DNA from: Lachnospiraceae bacterium
GTDB taxonomy: Bacteria; Bacillota; Clostridia; Lachnospirales; Lachnospiraceae
DNA length: 64,000 nt
Direction: 5' to 3'
Assembly (NCBI GenBank): GCA_009911505.1
Contig: QXXL01000093.1
Location: 1 to 64,000, forward strand
Part shown: piece by piece, positions 43,438 through 50,757 of the stretch
Layout of the letters: each line of letters opens with the position of its first letter
Numbering within the stretch: position 1 is the first letter of the stretch
The notes under the pieces: generated by a model
Database searches by the model: none
Told to the model about the DNA's origin: nothing
What the model saw: the letters and a program-made list of their open reading frames with translations, nothing else
Translations under genes and position numbers: made by a program

Positions 43438-43742
43438 CGCCCCTTTCCCCCTTTCCGCTGGTTTCCATCCCAGCCCATCTTCTTTCCGCACCAGTGGCAG
43501 TGCGTGTGGTTGTACTGAACCCTCTTTCCGCATTTCGGGCAGAGCCATACGTTATTTCTCCTGACCGGCCTGTCCTCATAGCAAAAAGTTGTCATCATAT
43601 CGCTGTACTGCTCCGCAAGGTCATGGTAATCCTGCAACGTACTTTCCAGCTCCTCTGCCGCATTCTCCTGCAGCCTTTCCTTGGTCACGCCAAACTTTAC
43701 CAGCACCTCGCTGATCCGCAGTTCCCATTGTCCTGCTGCCAT
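43425..43742 (-). CDS. Zinc-ribbon phage protein
   Basis: 105 residues. An N-terminal helical part (RLQENAAEELESTLQDYHDL) precedes a zinc ribbon, WLCPKCGKRVQYNHTHCHWC, with a basic tail. Its start overlaps the stop of the helicase N-part (TAATG). Function unknown; such ribbon proteins often accompany methylases in these operons. Confidence 0.65.
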   Translation of the reverse strand: MAAGQWELRISEVLVKFGVTKERLQENAAEELESTLQDYHDLAEQYSDMMTTFCYEDRPVRRNNVWLCPKCGKRVQYNHTHCHWCGKKMGWDGNQRKGGKGRCRR

Positions 43743-44113
43743 TAATTCCCCACCCCCTGCCTCGGAGGCTCTGCCATACCGAATACCATAAGGGCCATAT
43801 TTGCCGCCCTCGTCTGGTGTGCGTAAAGGTTCGGCTTTACCGGGTACTCCACCATCGGCTTAAGCTCCCCTGCCGGACGTGTGCGCTCCCGATCCACCGC
43901 TTCCTGAATATATGCCAGCCTCTCCATCTCTTTTTTCGCCGCAGGGATTAAGCCGCCATTATGGTACAGCTTATCCAGAAGCTGGAGGGAGATCCGGCCA
44001 TACCACCAGCCTTTCTGCTTGTCCTTGGACATCATCTTCCACGTCTTTATGACAGCCTCCTCTTCCCTGCTTGCCTTGACGAATATGTATCCGCCGTCTA
44101 CCTTCATCATCAT
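43742..44113 (-). CDS. N-terminal (Q-motif) part of split SNF2-type helicase
   Basis: 123 residues. The region ending KPNLYAHQTRAANMALMVFG is the Q-motif-like stretch that, in related phage helicases, leads straight into the Walker A segment. The preceding sequence (WWYGRISLQLLDKLYHNGGL, ERLAYIQEAVDRER) is the usual N-terminal domain of the same helicases. The frame stops 11 residues later. Added to the 454-residue part at 40187-41551 it would give a protein of the expected ~575 residues. Whether the halves work together is unknown. Confidence 0.65.
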   Translation of the reverse strand: MMMKVDGGYIFVKASREEEAVIKTWKMMSKDKQKGWWYGRISLQLLDKLYHNGGLIPAAKKEMERLAYIQEAVDRERTRPAGELKPMVEYPVKPNLYAHQTRAANMALMVFGMAEPPRQGVGN

Positions 44114-44122
44114 TTCCTGCAG

Positions 44123-44809
44123 TCACTCCTTATCTGTATAAAAAATATGGTTGCCGTGCCGGAAGAGGCGTTTCAGGTTATCCTGATGCCATGTCGACTT
44201 GCTTTCACTCTCAAAATACAACGCCCCCTGGCTTTCATCCCAGTGGTCATACATCACCAACCCCAGCGCATCCCAACACCCCTCATCCGGCTTTAATCTG
44301 TCATACCGCCCATTCTCATATGCCGTAAACTGCCGTTCCTGCGTTATGACCGCCTCAATGCTGTCCGGGAACTTATCGCTCCACACCCGGTTCAAGACCA
44401 CAAGCATTACCAGAGCCTTGCCCTCTACGTCCTCACCTTCGGCTTCAGCCATGGCGATCCGGGCAAGCATCTCCGATTCATCCGCATCCCAATCCATGCT
44501 TGCTATTGCGGTCTGGTATTCTTCAGTGGGCTGTACTATTTGACGCTCCTGAATAGGTTTATCCGCTTGTCCGCTTCCTACTGCGTCCATGACAGCCTTT
44601 GGAGTTCCTGCGGATGAAGAATTCATCCCGTATACAATCCCTGCCACGACCAGCCCACCAATCCCCACTGCAATCCATTTATAAAGCCGCCGCCTTCTGC
44701 GCCTTCGCCTTCTTGCCCGGATATCGTTTCTCCTGCGCCCTCGCTTCCCTGCTTCTCCTGAGAACTGATAAACAGCATTCCGTGAACCTTTTCTCGTATC
44801 CATCTTCAT
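44123..44809 (-). CDS. SleB-like cell wall hydrolase, membrane anchored
   Basis: 228 residues. A very basic N-terminus with nine consecutive Arg-rich residues precedes one membrane segment (about 45-62). The C-terminal domain matches SleB/Hydrolase_2: MLARIAMAEAEGEDVEGKAL, VLNRVWSDKFPDSIEAVI and GNHIFYTDKE. SleB enzymes are muramidase-type lytic transglycosylases of spore cortex and cell wall. Its place near the front of the early operon, far from the lysis cassette, is unusual. Confidence 0.82.
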   Translation of the reverse strand: MKMDTRKGSRNAVYQFSGEAGKRGRRRNDIRARRRRRRRRRLYKWIAVGIGGLVVAGIVYGMNSSSAGTPKAVMDAVGSGQADKPIQERQIVQPTEEYQTAIASMDWDADESEMLARIAMAEAEGEDVEGKALVMLVVLNRVWSDKFPDSIEAVITQERQFTAYENGRYDRLKPDEGCWDALGLVMYDHWDESQGALYFESESKSTWHQDNLKRLFRHGNHIFYTDKE

Positions 44810-44874
44810 ACACCACCTTCACTTTCACTTCTCCCTGCATTCCCATCACCACCTTTTTTTATTTTCCAGTTGAC

Positions 44875-45245
44875 ATCCCGGCAGGGTGCTTTTATGCTTT
44901 CTAGGCTTCTTGGGTCCCGAAGTTTTGAGAGAGTTCTCCACGCTGTGGAAGAGAACCCTTTCTAAGCGTATGCTCCCTGAGTATTCTTTGGGGTAGCCCT
45001 TATGCCCTGCCCTGTTGAGTGCGGATTGCTCCGCCACCAGACTGCTACAGCCGCCGCAGGTCCCGGCGCATCTGGTGTCTCACACCCTGCGAATCGCCTC
45101 CGAACCGAGATTTTTTTACGTGGGTCTGCCGTTCTCCACCCCACTTACGACATTTCCTGAACAGGGACAGTCCATGCCGGGCGGACTTATTGCATCGGCT
45201 CCGCCAGACCAGCGTTTTTATACGAGGACGCTGCTCCCCTCGGTA
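44875..45245 (-). ncRNA. Candidate structured RNA in the early leader
   Basis: This gap of some 370 nt (44810-45269 in all) has no plausible gene. On the minus strand it can form many compact stems: CGAGG/CCTCG (45238-45242 with 45223-45227), GGCGGA/TCCGCC (45200-45205 with 45180-45185), GTGGG/CCCAC (45140-45144 with 45120-45124), CACCAGA/TCTGGTG (45071-45077 with 45035-45041), GCGGA-GCAA-TCCGC with a GNRA loop (45034-45021) and a 9-bp bulged stem (44956-44933). Density of stems and the GNRA loop suggest a functional RNA. No known RNA class was matched. Confidence 0.5.
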
Positions 45246-45269
45246 TTACCTATTCAGTTTTTAAACTGT

Positions 45270-45446
45270 CTAATTTTCTATAAGCTGTTTTTCCTTTCGC
45301 TGGGAATCCAGTTGCTTTTGAAGTTTCATTCCCTCCAGCACCGCATAAGCAATCCTCTGTTCTTCCTCGCTAAGTAAACGAAAACCGAATAAAAGCGCAC
45401 ATCCTTCCTTCTGGTAATTTTCTGTTTTTTGATTTTTTATTGACAT
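45270..45446 (-). CDS. Small early phage protein
   Basis: A 58-residue protein, first gene of the early operon. The C-terminal half is helical (LLSEEEQRIAYAVLEGMKLQ). The ATG at 45446 has GGGAGGTG 6 nt upstream. It lies directly behind the early promoter and may be an anti-repressor or Cro-like partner by position, but there is no visible helix-turn-helix. Confidence 0.6.
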   Translation of the reverse strand: MSIKNQKTENYQKEGCALLFGFRLLSEEEQRIAYAVLEGMKLQKQLDSQRKEKQLIEN

Positions 45447-45468
45447 GCTTACACCTCCCTTTGCGAAT

Positions 45469-45497
45469 ATATTAACTCGCATTGTGAGTTTTGTCAA
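45469..45497 (-). promoter_or_regulatory. Early promoter (minus strand)
   Basis: On the minus strand TTGACA (45497-45492) and TAATAT (45474-45469) are separated by exactly 17 bp. The spacer carries one copy of CAATGCGAGTT. Transcription would begin just before the small early gene. It is divergent to the repressor promoter. Confidence 0.75.
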
Positions 45498-45531
45498 CGT
45501 AGAAATTATATAAATATTGACAATGCGAGTT
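45475..45531. promoter_or_regulatory. Repressor operator inverted repeats
   Basis: AACTCGCATTG (45475-45485) is repeated as its exact complement CAATGCGAGTT (45521-45531). Each copy lies inside the spacer of one of the two divergent promoters. A half-copy (TGAGTT) follows the left unit. This is the expected layout of the lysis-lysogeny switch operators bound by the neighbouring XRE repressor. Confidence 0.7.
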
Positions 45532-45545
45532 TTCGGGTATATACT
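45517..45545 (+). promoter_or_regulatory. Repressor promoter (plus strand)
   Basis: TTGACA (45517-45522) and TATACT (45540-45545) are separated by 17 bp, a near-consensus sigma-A promoter. The right operator copy covers the spacer, so the repressor may autoregulate. The repressor start codon lies 20 bp further. Confidence 0.78.
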
Positions 45546-45565
45546 TGTCGCAAAGGAGGTGCGTC

Positions 45566-46195
45566 ATGGATAAGGGAAAAATAGGAGAAAGAATAAAGTT
45601 TGTCAGAAAAGAGCTTGGTATGACGCAAGATGAATTCGGTTCCGAAATCGGTGTCAAAGGAAATACAGTGACTGGATATGAAAGAGGGAGCAGAAATCCT
45701 TCCGATTCTGTCATTAATATGATTTGTCTTGTTTTTGAAGTTAATCAAACCTGGCTACGCACTGGAGAAGGTGATGATGTATTCATACATAAATCCCCAA
45801 AACTAGGCTCGCTTAATGAACTTTATTCAGATTTTGATTGCAATGCTCTCGAAAGAAGCTTTCTGGATTCCTATTTCAATTTAAAAAAACGTGAGCGATA
45901 TGCATTTTGTGCAATGCTCAAGAAAATGTTTCCTGCTTTATCAGAAGTAATTGGTTCAGATCCACTTGTTCCGACATGGCAAGATTCGGAAAAAACGGAA
46001 AAACAATCCGTTCAAATCGACATTGCTGAACTTCTGCAAAAACCTGTGTCAGAAATGACAGATGACGAGGTTCAGGCATTAAAAGAAGAAATCGATCGTG
46101 AAATTGATACGGAAAAAGAAGCGGAGGAAAAATCATCGGATTCCTCTACCGCTACTGGAAAAAGAAATGTAAAAAAGGAAAGTGAGGCGAGTTAA
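45566..46195 (+). CDS. XRE-family phage repressor
   Basis: 209 residues. The N-terminal helix-turn-helix is clear: IGERIKFVRKELGMTQDEFG followed by GVKGNTVTGYERGSRNPSD and a VNQTWLRTGEG ending, as in Cro/C1-type and bacterial XRE regulators. The middle is helical and the last ~40 residues are a Glu/Lys-rich disordered tail. No autoprotease motif is visible, so induction is unlikely to use RecA-type self-cleavage. The ATG at 45566 has AAAGGAGG 7 nt upstream. It is probably the lysogeny repressor. Confidence 0.85.
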   Translation: MDKGKIGERIKFVRKELGMTQDEFGSEIGVKGNTVTGYERGSRNPSDSVINMICLVFEVNQTWLRTGEGDDVFIHKSPKLGSLNELYSDFDCNALERSFLDSYFNLKKRERYAFCAMLKKMFPALSEVIGSDPLVPTWQDSEKTEKQSVQIDIAELLQKPVSEMTDDEVQALKEEIDREIDTEKEAEEKSSDSSTATGKRNVKKESEAS

Positions 46196-46941
46196 TGGGA
46201 TTATTGAAAAGTTTGCTAAATGCATTTTCTTCACAGCAACAAGTGCCTATATCGGAAGAAGCAGAAGATTTAAGACATTGGAAAGATCCGAGTACTGATC
46301 CTGTGATGAAGTCTAATGAAGAACGGATGCGATACCACGACAATTTGAATTACATGGTTTTTCAGGGAAGCGGTATTTTTTCCAAAACTGGAAAAAAGAG
46401 AACTATAAAGCCCTTTGGCGCTTTTTCATACGATGAAGCAATTACCTCTCTTGTGGAGAAAGGATTCGTTGCTAATTCCATACAGATTGAAAGATGCTGC
46501 CCTGAACCTCCGACTGAAGCACAGCTTACTTCTATGCGTGACCATGATGATTATATTCCTTCTGATATCTGTAAACATGATGCCAGCTGTATCATTAGCA
46601 GATATATAGATCGGGATGATTTTGCAGGAAAAACATTACTAGATTTTGCTACAAAGCAAAAAATACCTACATCATACTACATAGGCAAAGAAGCTCTTAT
46701 GTCATATTTATGGAGAACTTTAGAAAACGAACGCCGAATTGCGCTGTATATGCTATGTGTGAAAAAGAAAGAATCTGGCAGATGGGAATTTGGGAATTTT
46801 GAAAAATATGCGTCTGAAGCCATACGACTACTGAAAAATGAAACTTTTATGAATTCCTTTAAACGTATCTACGAGATTGTTGACCCAGAAGATATCAGTA
46901 AGCAGACCAACTGCTATAAGATGGTTTTAGCACTAATATAA
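46195..46941 (+). CDS. Unknown protein co-transcribed with the repressor
   Basis: 248 residues, start overlapping the repressor stop (TAATG) so it is co-expressed in the lysogen. No signal peptide or membrane segment is evident. A middle region with QIERCCPEPPTEAQL and a helical end (NEERRIALYMLCVKKKES-like) are not recognised. It is richer in A+T than the structural genes. Expression with the repressor suggests lysogenic conversion, superinfection exclusion or phage defence; nothing in the sequence decides between these. Confidence 0.7.
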   Translation: MGLLKSLLNAFSSQQQVPISEEAEDLRHWKDPSTDPVMKSNEERMRYHDNLNYMVFQGSGIFSKTGKKRTIKPFGAFSYDEAITSLVEKGFVANSIQIERCCPEPPTEAQLTSMRDHDDYIPSDICKHDASCIISRYIDRDDFAGKTLLDFATKQKIPTSYYIGKEALMSYLWRTLENERRIALYMLCVKKKESGRWEFGNFEKYASEAIRLLKNETFMNSFKRIYEIVDPEDISKQTNCYKMVLALI

Positions 46942-46947
46942 AAAGAA

Positions 46948-46978
46948 CCGCCAGTCCTCCGGCAAGAGGATCTGGCGG
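46948..46978 (+). terminator. Hairpin after the repressor operon
   Basis: CCGCCAGTCCTC pairs with GAGGATCTGGCGG around CGGCAA with a single bulged A. The stem is strong but not followed by a T tract, so it may attenuate rather than end transcription into the recombinase gene 90 bp downstream. Confidence 0.5.
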
Positions 46979-47069
46979 CAGATTCCCTCGGAGTGACCGA
47001 AAAAGAATCATTCAACCCACGAATATTCTAACACCTTTTGGTCGCTTCGGCAAGAGAAAGGTGGTCTAT

Positions 47070-48641
47070 ATGCATTTTGCAATTTACGGACGGAAGTCCG
47101 TCTATTCAGATAAATCCGATTCAATTAATAACCAAACCCGGATGTGCAGGGAGTACATCAGCTTCAAATTTCCGGGACGGGCCGAAAGCATCACCGAATA
47201 CACGGATGAAGGACTGACCGGGGCCAATACGAACCGCCCACAGCTTAAGGCAATGTTAAAAGATATTACGGACGGCCTGCTGGATGTCCTTGTGGTTTAC
47301 CAGCTTGACCGCCTGTCCAGGGATGTCCGGGATTTTGCCAATATCTATGCCTCGCTGGAAGAGCGGCACGTCATGTTCGTTTCCATTAAAGAGAATATTG
47401 ACACTGCAACGCCGATCGGAAAAGCCATGATGTACGTTACGATGGTTTTTGCGCAGATGGAGCGTGAAACCATCGCCGCAAGGGTCACTGACAATATGCT
47501 GGGGCTTGCCAAGAAAGGACTGTGGTCTGGCGGCACGACCCCTGCAGGGTATACTTCGGAGCGGATTGATATCGGCGGCAAGAAGCACGTTGCCCTTGTC
47601 CCCGATCCTGAAGGCACGGAATGGGTACGGTGGCTGTTTGACACATTTTTAGAGAATAATTACTCCCTGGCCCGTATGGTCACGGCTTTTAAGAAGCAGG
47701 GAATCAAAGCCCCTGGCGGCGGCTTTTTCGCTTCCGGCCAGCTCCACCGAATACTTACCATGCCTTACTGCGTGGAAGCCACCCCGGAAGTTTATGATTA
47801 TTATACAGAGCTTGGATGCCAGATTGACCCGGACTCCCCCAGGGAACGCTGGGACGGCAAGCATGGCGTCATGACGTATGGACGCCACTCCGTCAACGCA
47901 AAAAAAGTTTCTGTGCAGCCAAAGGAAGAATGGACGGTCTGCATTGGCTTCCATGACCCAATCATCCCGGCAGATAAGTGGCTGGCTGTTCAGGAACGGC
48001 TCCGCAGTAACACATTCAGTAAAAAGCAGAAATACGATATGCCCCTCCTTAAAGGAGTCCTCCGCTGTGCTAAATGCGGATGCCTTATGAAGGTTTATAG
48101 GAAAAAGACTAAAAACGGAATCTCGTCCGCCTACTCCTGCACCAGCCGTGCCATCTATGGAAAAGAAAGATGTGATATGAGCCAGGTCATCTGTAAGCGG
48201 CTGGATGAAAAGGCAATGAGCATCTTCAGGAAGATAGATGCGGACCCGGCAGCAGTCCTGCAGTACGTCCGGGAGCCGGAGCATGATGTTCAAATGGAAT
48301 GGAAGGACTATGCTTCGCAGATTGCCCCATATCAAGCGAAAATCGCCCGTCTGACGGCTTTTCTTTCCGAAGTGGAGGAATCCTCGGCGGCAAAGCATAT
48401 CGTGGCACAAATCGAAGAACTGGACGCAAATATTGAAGCCCTGAAAAGGGAAGCGTCCCTGCAGGAGGTTGAAAAGCGCAGGACGGTTAATGTGAAGCAA
48501 AGCGCAGAACAAAAGGCTGCGGAAGTGCGGCGGCTAATGCATGGGTTGTCCGGCTTTACAGCGGAGGAGCGGAATGAAATCATAAGGGGAGTGGTTTGTG
48601 AAATGACATGGGACGGCGAGACCCTTTTTCTTCGTCTATAA
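47070..48641 (+). CDS. Large serine recombinase (phage integrase)
   Basis: 523 residues. The N-terminal resolvase domain has YGRKSVYSDKSDSINNQ with the catalytic Ser, QLDRLSRDVRD and the GKAMMYVTMVFAQMERE helix. A recombinase domain follows, then a zinc-ribbon (LRCAKCGCLMKVYRKKT with later Cys) and a C-terminal coiled coil (ALKREASLQEVEKR). It would integrate and, with a directionality factor, excise prophage A. The ATG at 47070 follows AAAGG. It lies at the right end of prophage A, next to the broken methylase gene, as is usual for serine-integrase phages. Confidence 0.92.
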   Translation: MHFAIYGRKSVYSDKSDSINNQTRMCREYISFKFPGRAESITEYTDEGLTGANTNRPQLKAMLKDITDGLLDVLVVYQLDRLSRDVRDFANIYASLEERHVMFVSIKENIDTATPIGKAMMYVTMVFAQMERETIAARVTDNMLGLAKKGLWSGGTTPAGYTSERIDIGGKKHVALVPDPEGTEWVRWLFDTFLENNYSLARMVTAFKKQGIKAPGGGFFASGQLHRILTMPYCVEATPEVYDYYTELGCQIDPDSPRERWDGKHGVMTYGRHSVNAKKVSVQPKEEWTVCIGFHDPIIPADKWLAVQERLRSNTFSKKQKYDMPLLKGVLRCAKCGCLMKVYRKKTKNGISSAYSCTSRAIYGKERCDMSQVICKRLDEKAMSIFRKIDADPAAVLQYVREPEHDVQMEWKDYASQIAPYQAKIARLTAFLSEVEESSAAKHIVAQIEELDANIEALKREASLQEVEKRRTVNVKQSAEQKAAEVRRLMHGLSGFTAEERNEIIRGVVCEMTWDGETLFLRL

Positions 48642-48948
48642 AAACTCCTTTTTTTATCACTAACGGTTTGTCCGCAAGGATGTAGGCTTTCTTCTGCGCC
48701 TCCGTCAGATAATCCACGAACACACACGGAACCTCTGCAATCCCTTCTTCCTTCGCCGCCATGATCCTGCCATGCCCCGCGATGACATTGAACTCCCGGT
48801 CGATGATGACCGGGTTGATGAAGCCGAACTCCCGCAGGGACGAGCGGAGCTTCGTGAGCTGCTCTGGCGAGTGTGTCCGCGCGTTATTCACATACGGCAC
48901 TAATCTGGAGAGCGGCACAAGCTGCATCTCGGTTGTTGTCTTTCCCAT
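48580..48948 (-). pseudogene. ParB-domain methylase, truncated by prophage A
   Basis: The first ~95 residues are a ParB-like N-terminus of an N6/N4 DNA methylase (PYVNNARTHSPEQLTKLRSS, VIAGHGRIMAAKEEGI, AQKKAYILAD). After AYILAD, where relatives continue with N-R/K-L-A, the sequence changes to an unrelated tail that overlaps the recombinase gene end. The break is therefore at about 48642-48668, and the catalytic domain should lie on the far side of prophage A. Confidence 0.78.
48642..48675. other. Probable attachment-site junction (attR side)
   Basis: The recombinase gene ends at 48641 and the methylase homology resumes by 48668-48675 (TTGTCCGC, encoding the conserved A-D). The recombination core must lie in or near this stretch. 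The partner junction is not visible in the window. Confidence 0.5.
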
Positions 48949-48954
48949 TTTCCT

Positions 48955-49497
48955 CTACACTCCTTTCCTTGCGCAGAGCAGCCGCTCCATCACGTCATCC
49001 TGGGGCGTGTTCCCCTGGAACTCCACCGAGCAGTTCTCCTTCACAATCTGGTATATCTGCATCCAGCAGTAATTTGTCTGTTTCATATAGGACTGGCTCA
49101 TGGAAACATAAGGGGAGGCGATGGCGGCACCCGTGGTCGGGTGCTTCGCAAGGAAGCCAGTGGATGACACGATCTCCTCACACTGAATCCACCGGGACAC
49201 GCTCATGGCGTACTGCTCCACCATCTGCACGGTGACAAGCTTCTCACATCCCCTCGCCTTCAGCCATGCATACGTTTCGTTGAAAACCTCCTCCGCCACC
49301 AGCTCCCGCCCGCTCTTCTGCGGGGACTTGAGGAAGTCCTTCACGGGCGGCACATCCACGCCCTCCAGTTCGGCGGGCTCCATCAGCACTTCCGCTGTTT
49401 TCCCCTCGCTGATCTTCTCCGTGAGCGCCTTGGGCTTCCGCCCCGCCCCCGGTCTTGCGCCGCCGCGCCCGCTGCCGTCTTTTGCCACCGTTTCCAC
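48955..49497 (-). CDS. Terminase small subunit, P27 family
   Basis: 180 residues, starting with GTG at 49497. RGGARPGAGRKPKA is the typical basic start of P27-family proteins, followed by the VFNETYAWLKARGCEKLVTV and MSQSYMKQTNYCWMQIYQIV helices. It starts the packaging module of prophage B. A different terminase family from the Nu1/GpA pair of prophage A shows that A and B are unrelated phages. Confidence 0.85.
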   Translation of the reverse strand: METVAKDGSGRGGARPGAGRKPKALTEKISEGKTAEVLMEPAELEGVDVPPVKDFLKSPQKSGRELVAEEVFNETYAWLKARGCEKLVTVQMVEQYAMSVSRWIQCEEIVSSTGFLAKHPTTGAAIASPYVSMSQSYMKQTNYCWMQIYQIVKENCSVEFQGNTPQDDVMERLLCARKGV

Positions 49498-49719
49498 CCC
49501 GTTTCTTTGATTTTCTTTGAAAAAATGCTGCGGAAATCAAACGCCGCAGCACCTTAAAAGCCTTTATTTCAGGGAAATCTCCGGGCGGGCAATCCCCCGT
49601 TTGATTTCCGATTTTTATGCGTGTGGCCCCACGCCCGTTCCCCGGCGGGTCCCTTGTGGAGATTTCACCCGCCCCTCCCGGCTGGCAGAAATCTTCACAA
49701 GGGACCCGCACACAATGAC
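49498..49719. other. Gap between HNH and terminase genes with long inverted repeat
   Basis: GGGTCCCTTGTGGAGATTTC (49647-49666) and GAAATCTTCACAAGGGACCC (49688-49707) form a 20-bp inverted repeat with one mismatch and a 21-nt centre. It lies between the HNH nuclease and the small terminase. In HK97-like phages the cos site lies at this place, so it may be the packaging site. Confidence 0.5.
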
Positions 49720-50079
49720 CTACCGCTTGTTCCACCGGTCGCCGCGCTCGGCATGAATCCTCGCATGGCAGGGCTGGCACAGTGACACAAGGTTTCCCTC
49801 GTCATGCGTCCCGCCCTCTGCCAGCGGCAGCCTGTGGTGTACCTCCTCCACCGGCCGCAGCAATCCTTTCTTCTGGCACTCCTCACAGAACGGGTGCTTT
49901 GCGGCGTAGCGGTCACGGATTCGTTTCCACGCCCGTCCATACCTACGGCGTACAGCCGGGTCACGGTCGTACTTCTCGTAGCGGCGGTTCTCCTGTTTCC
50001 CATGCTCCTCACAGAACCTCCCGTCCGTCAGCTTCGGGCATCCGGGGAAGGAACACGGCCTCTTCGGTTTCCTTGGCAT
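49720..50079 (-). CDS. Phage HNH endonuclease
   Basis: 119 residues of the packaging-associated HNH type: two N-terminal Cys clusters (PCSFPGCPK, FCEEHG), FCEECQKKG and the core VHHRLPLAEGGTHDEGNL followed by LCQPCHARIH. HNH proteins of this kind lie next to terminases and are needed for cos cleavage in HK97-like phages. The ATG at 50079 has GGGAGG 8 nt upstream. Confidence 0.9.
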   Translation of the reverse strand: MPRKPKRPCSFPGCPKLTDGRFCEEHGKQENRRYEKYDRDPAVRRRYGRAWKRIRDRYAAKHPFCEECQKKGLLRPVEEVHHRLPLAEGGTHDEGNLVSLCQPCHARIHAERGDRWNKR

Positions 50080-50113
50080 CTGCCTCACCTCCCTTGGGCA
50101 TAAAGAAAGCCCC

Positions 50114-50136
50114 CGCAGGATTCTTTTGCTCCCGCG
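50114..50136 (-). terminator. Weak terminator hairpin upstream of HNH gene
   Basis: On the minus strand CGCGGGA and TCCTGCG pair (one G-T) around GCAAAAGAA-type loop, followed by GGGGGCTTTCTTT. It separates the late regulator of prophage B from its packaging genes, matching the boundary seen in prophage A. Confidence 0.45.
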
Positions 50137-50210
50137 AAGGCCCTCTTGACATTCTATCACCCTATCAGCATACCACGCCCAAACGGATAAATCATCTCAC
50201 AAAGTGGACA

Positions 50211-50672
50211 TTATGGTTTGCCGAACAGCAGGGTAGTCAGTTTTGCCAAGGCCCGGTTCTTCCTCCTGTATGCGGATGCCCGCTCAATCCCGAAATAGTC
50301 CGCCACATCCTCCGCTGCACTGCTGCCGTACTCATTGTCCTCGCTGTAGAACGCATCCAGCACATAACGGTCGTCCTCCGAAAGCTCCTCCCATGCCGGG
50401 ACGAACCACGCCATATATTCCATTGCCTGCCGGTACCGCTCCCGCAGGACACTGATCTCATTCATTCCCTCCGCCATCCTGTCCTCTGCGGCATGGGGAT
50501 TGTGTGCGTGTGGCATCCCGTCAAACTGCGGGCTGCTGATCCCGCCCATTTTTTCATATGCCGCCTTTATCTCATCATCCGTGTGTTCAATGATGAATTT
50601 CATGCTGCCGTAGTCCTTCACCGCGTCTGCCGCCGCCGACTTCTTATCCAGGTACTTCCATGCGATTCCCAT
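50211..50672 (-). CDS. Late transcription regulator, sigma-region-4-like
   Basis: 153 residues. The C-terminal region (LSEDDRYVLDAFYSEDNEYG, VADYFGIERASAYRRKNRAL) is a sigma-4-like helix-turn-helix as in DUF1492/ArpU regulators. It sits last in the early operon of prophage B, as its counterpart does in A. The ATG at 50672 follows GGAGG by 9 nt. Confidence 0.75.
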   Translation of the reverse strand: MGIAWKYLDKKSAAADAVKDYGSMKFIIEHTDDEIKAAYEKMGGISSPQFDGMPHAHNPHAAEDRMAEGMNEISVLRERYRQAMEYMAWFVPAWEELSEDDRYVLDAFYSEDNEYGSSAAEDVADYFGIERASAYRRKNRALAKLTTLLFGKP

Positions 50673-50757
50673 AATCTGATACCTCCAAAAGAAAATTTTT
50701 ACTGTTCCCGGATTGTCACTGGTTTTCATCATTTGGCTCAGATTGTCGTTGATTGGC

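Noticed and set aside
44846-45144. Short minus-strand frames in the structured leader
   Set aside because: No ribosome binding sites, unlikely composition, and the stems better explain the sequence as RNA.
44875-45245. Group I or II intron, tmRNA or retron RNA
   Set aside because: No group II domain V, no group I core, no tmRNA tag frame and no reverse transcriptase in the window.
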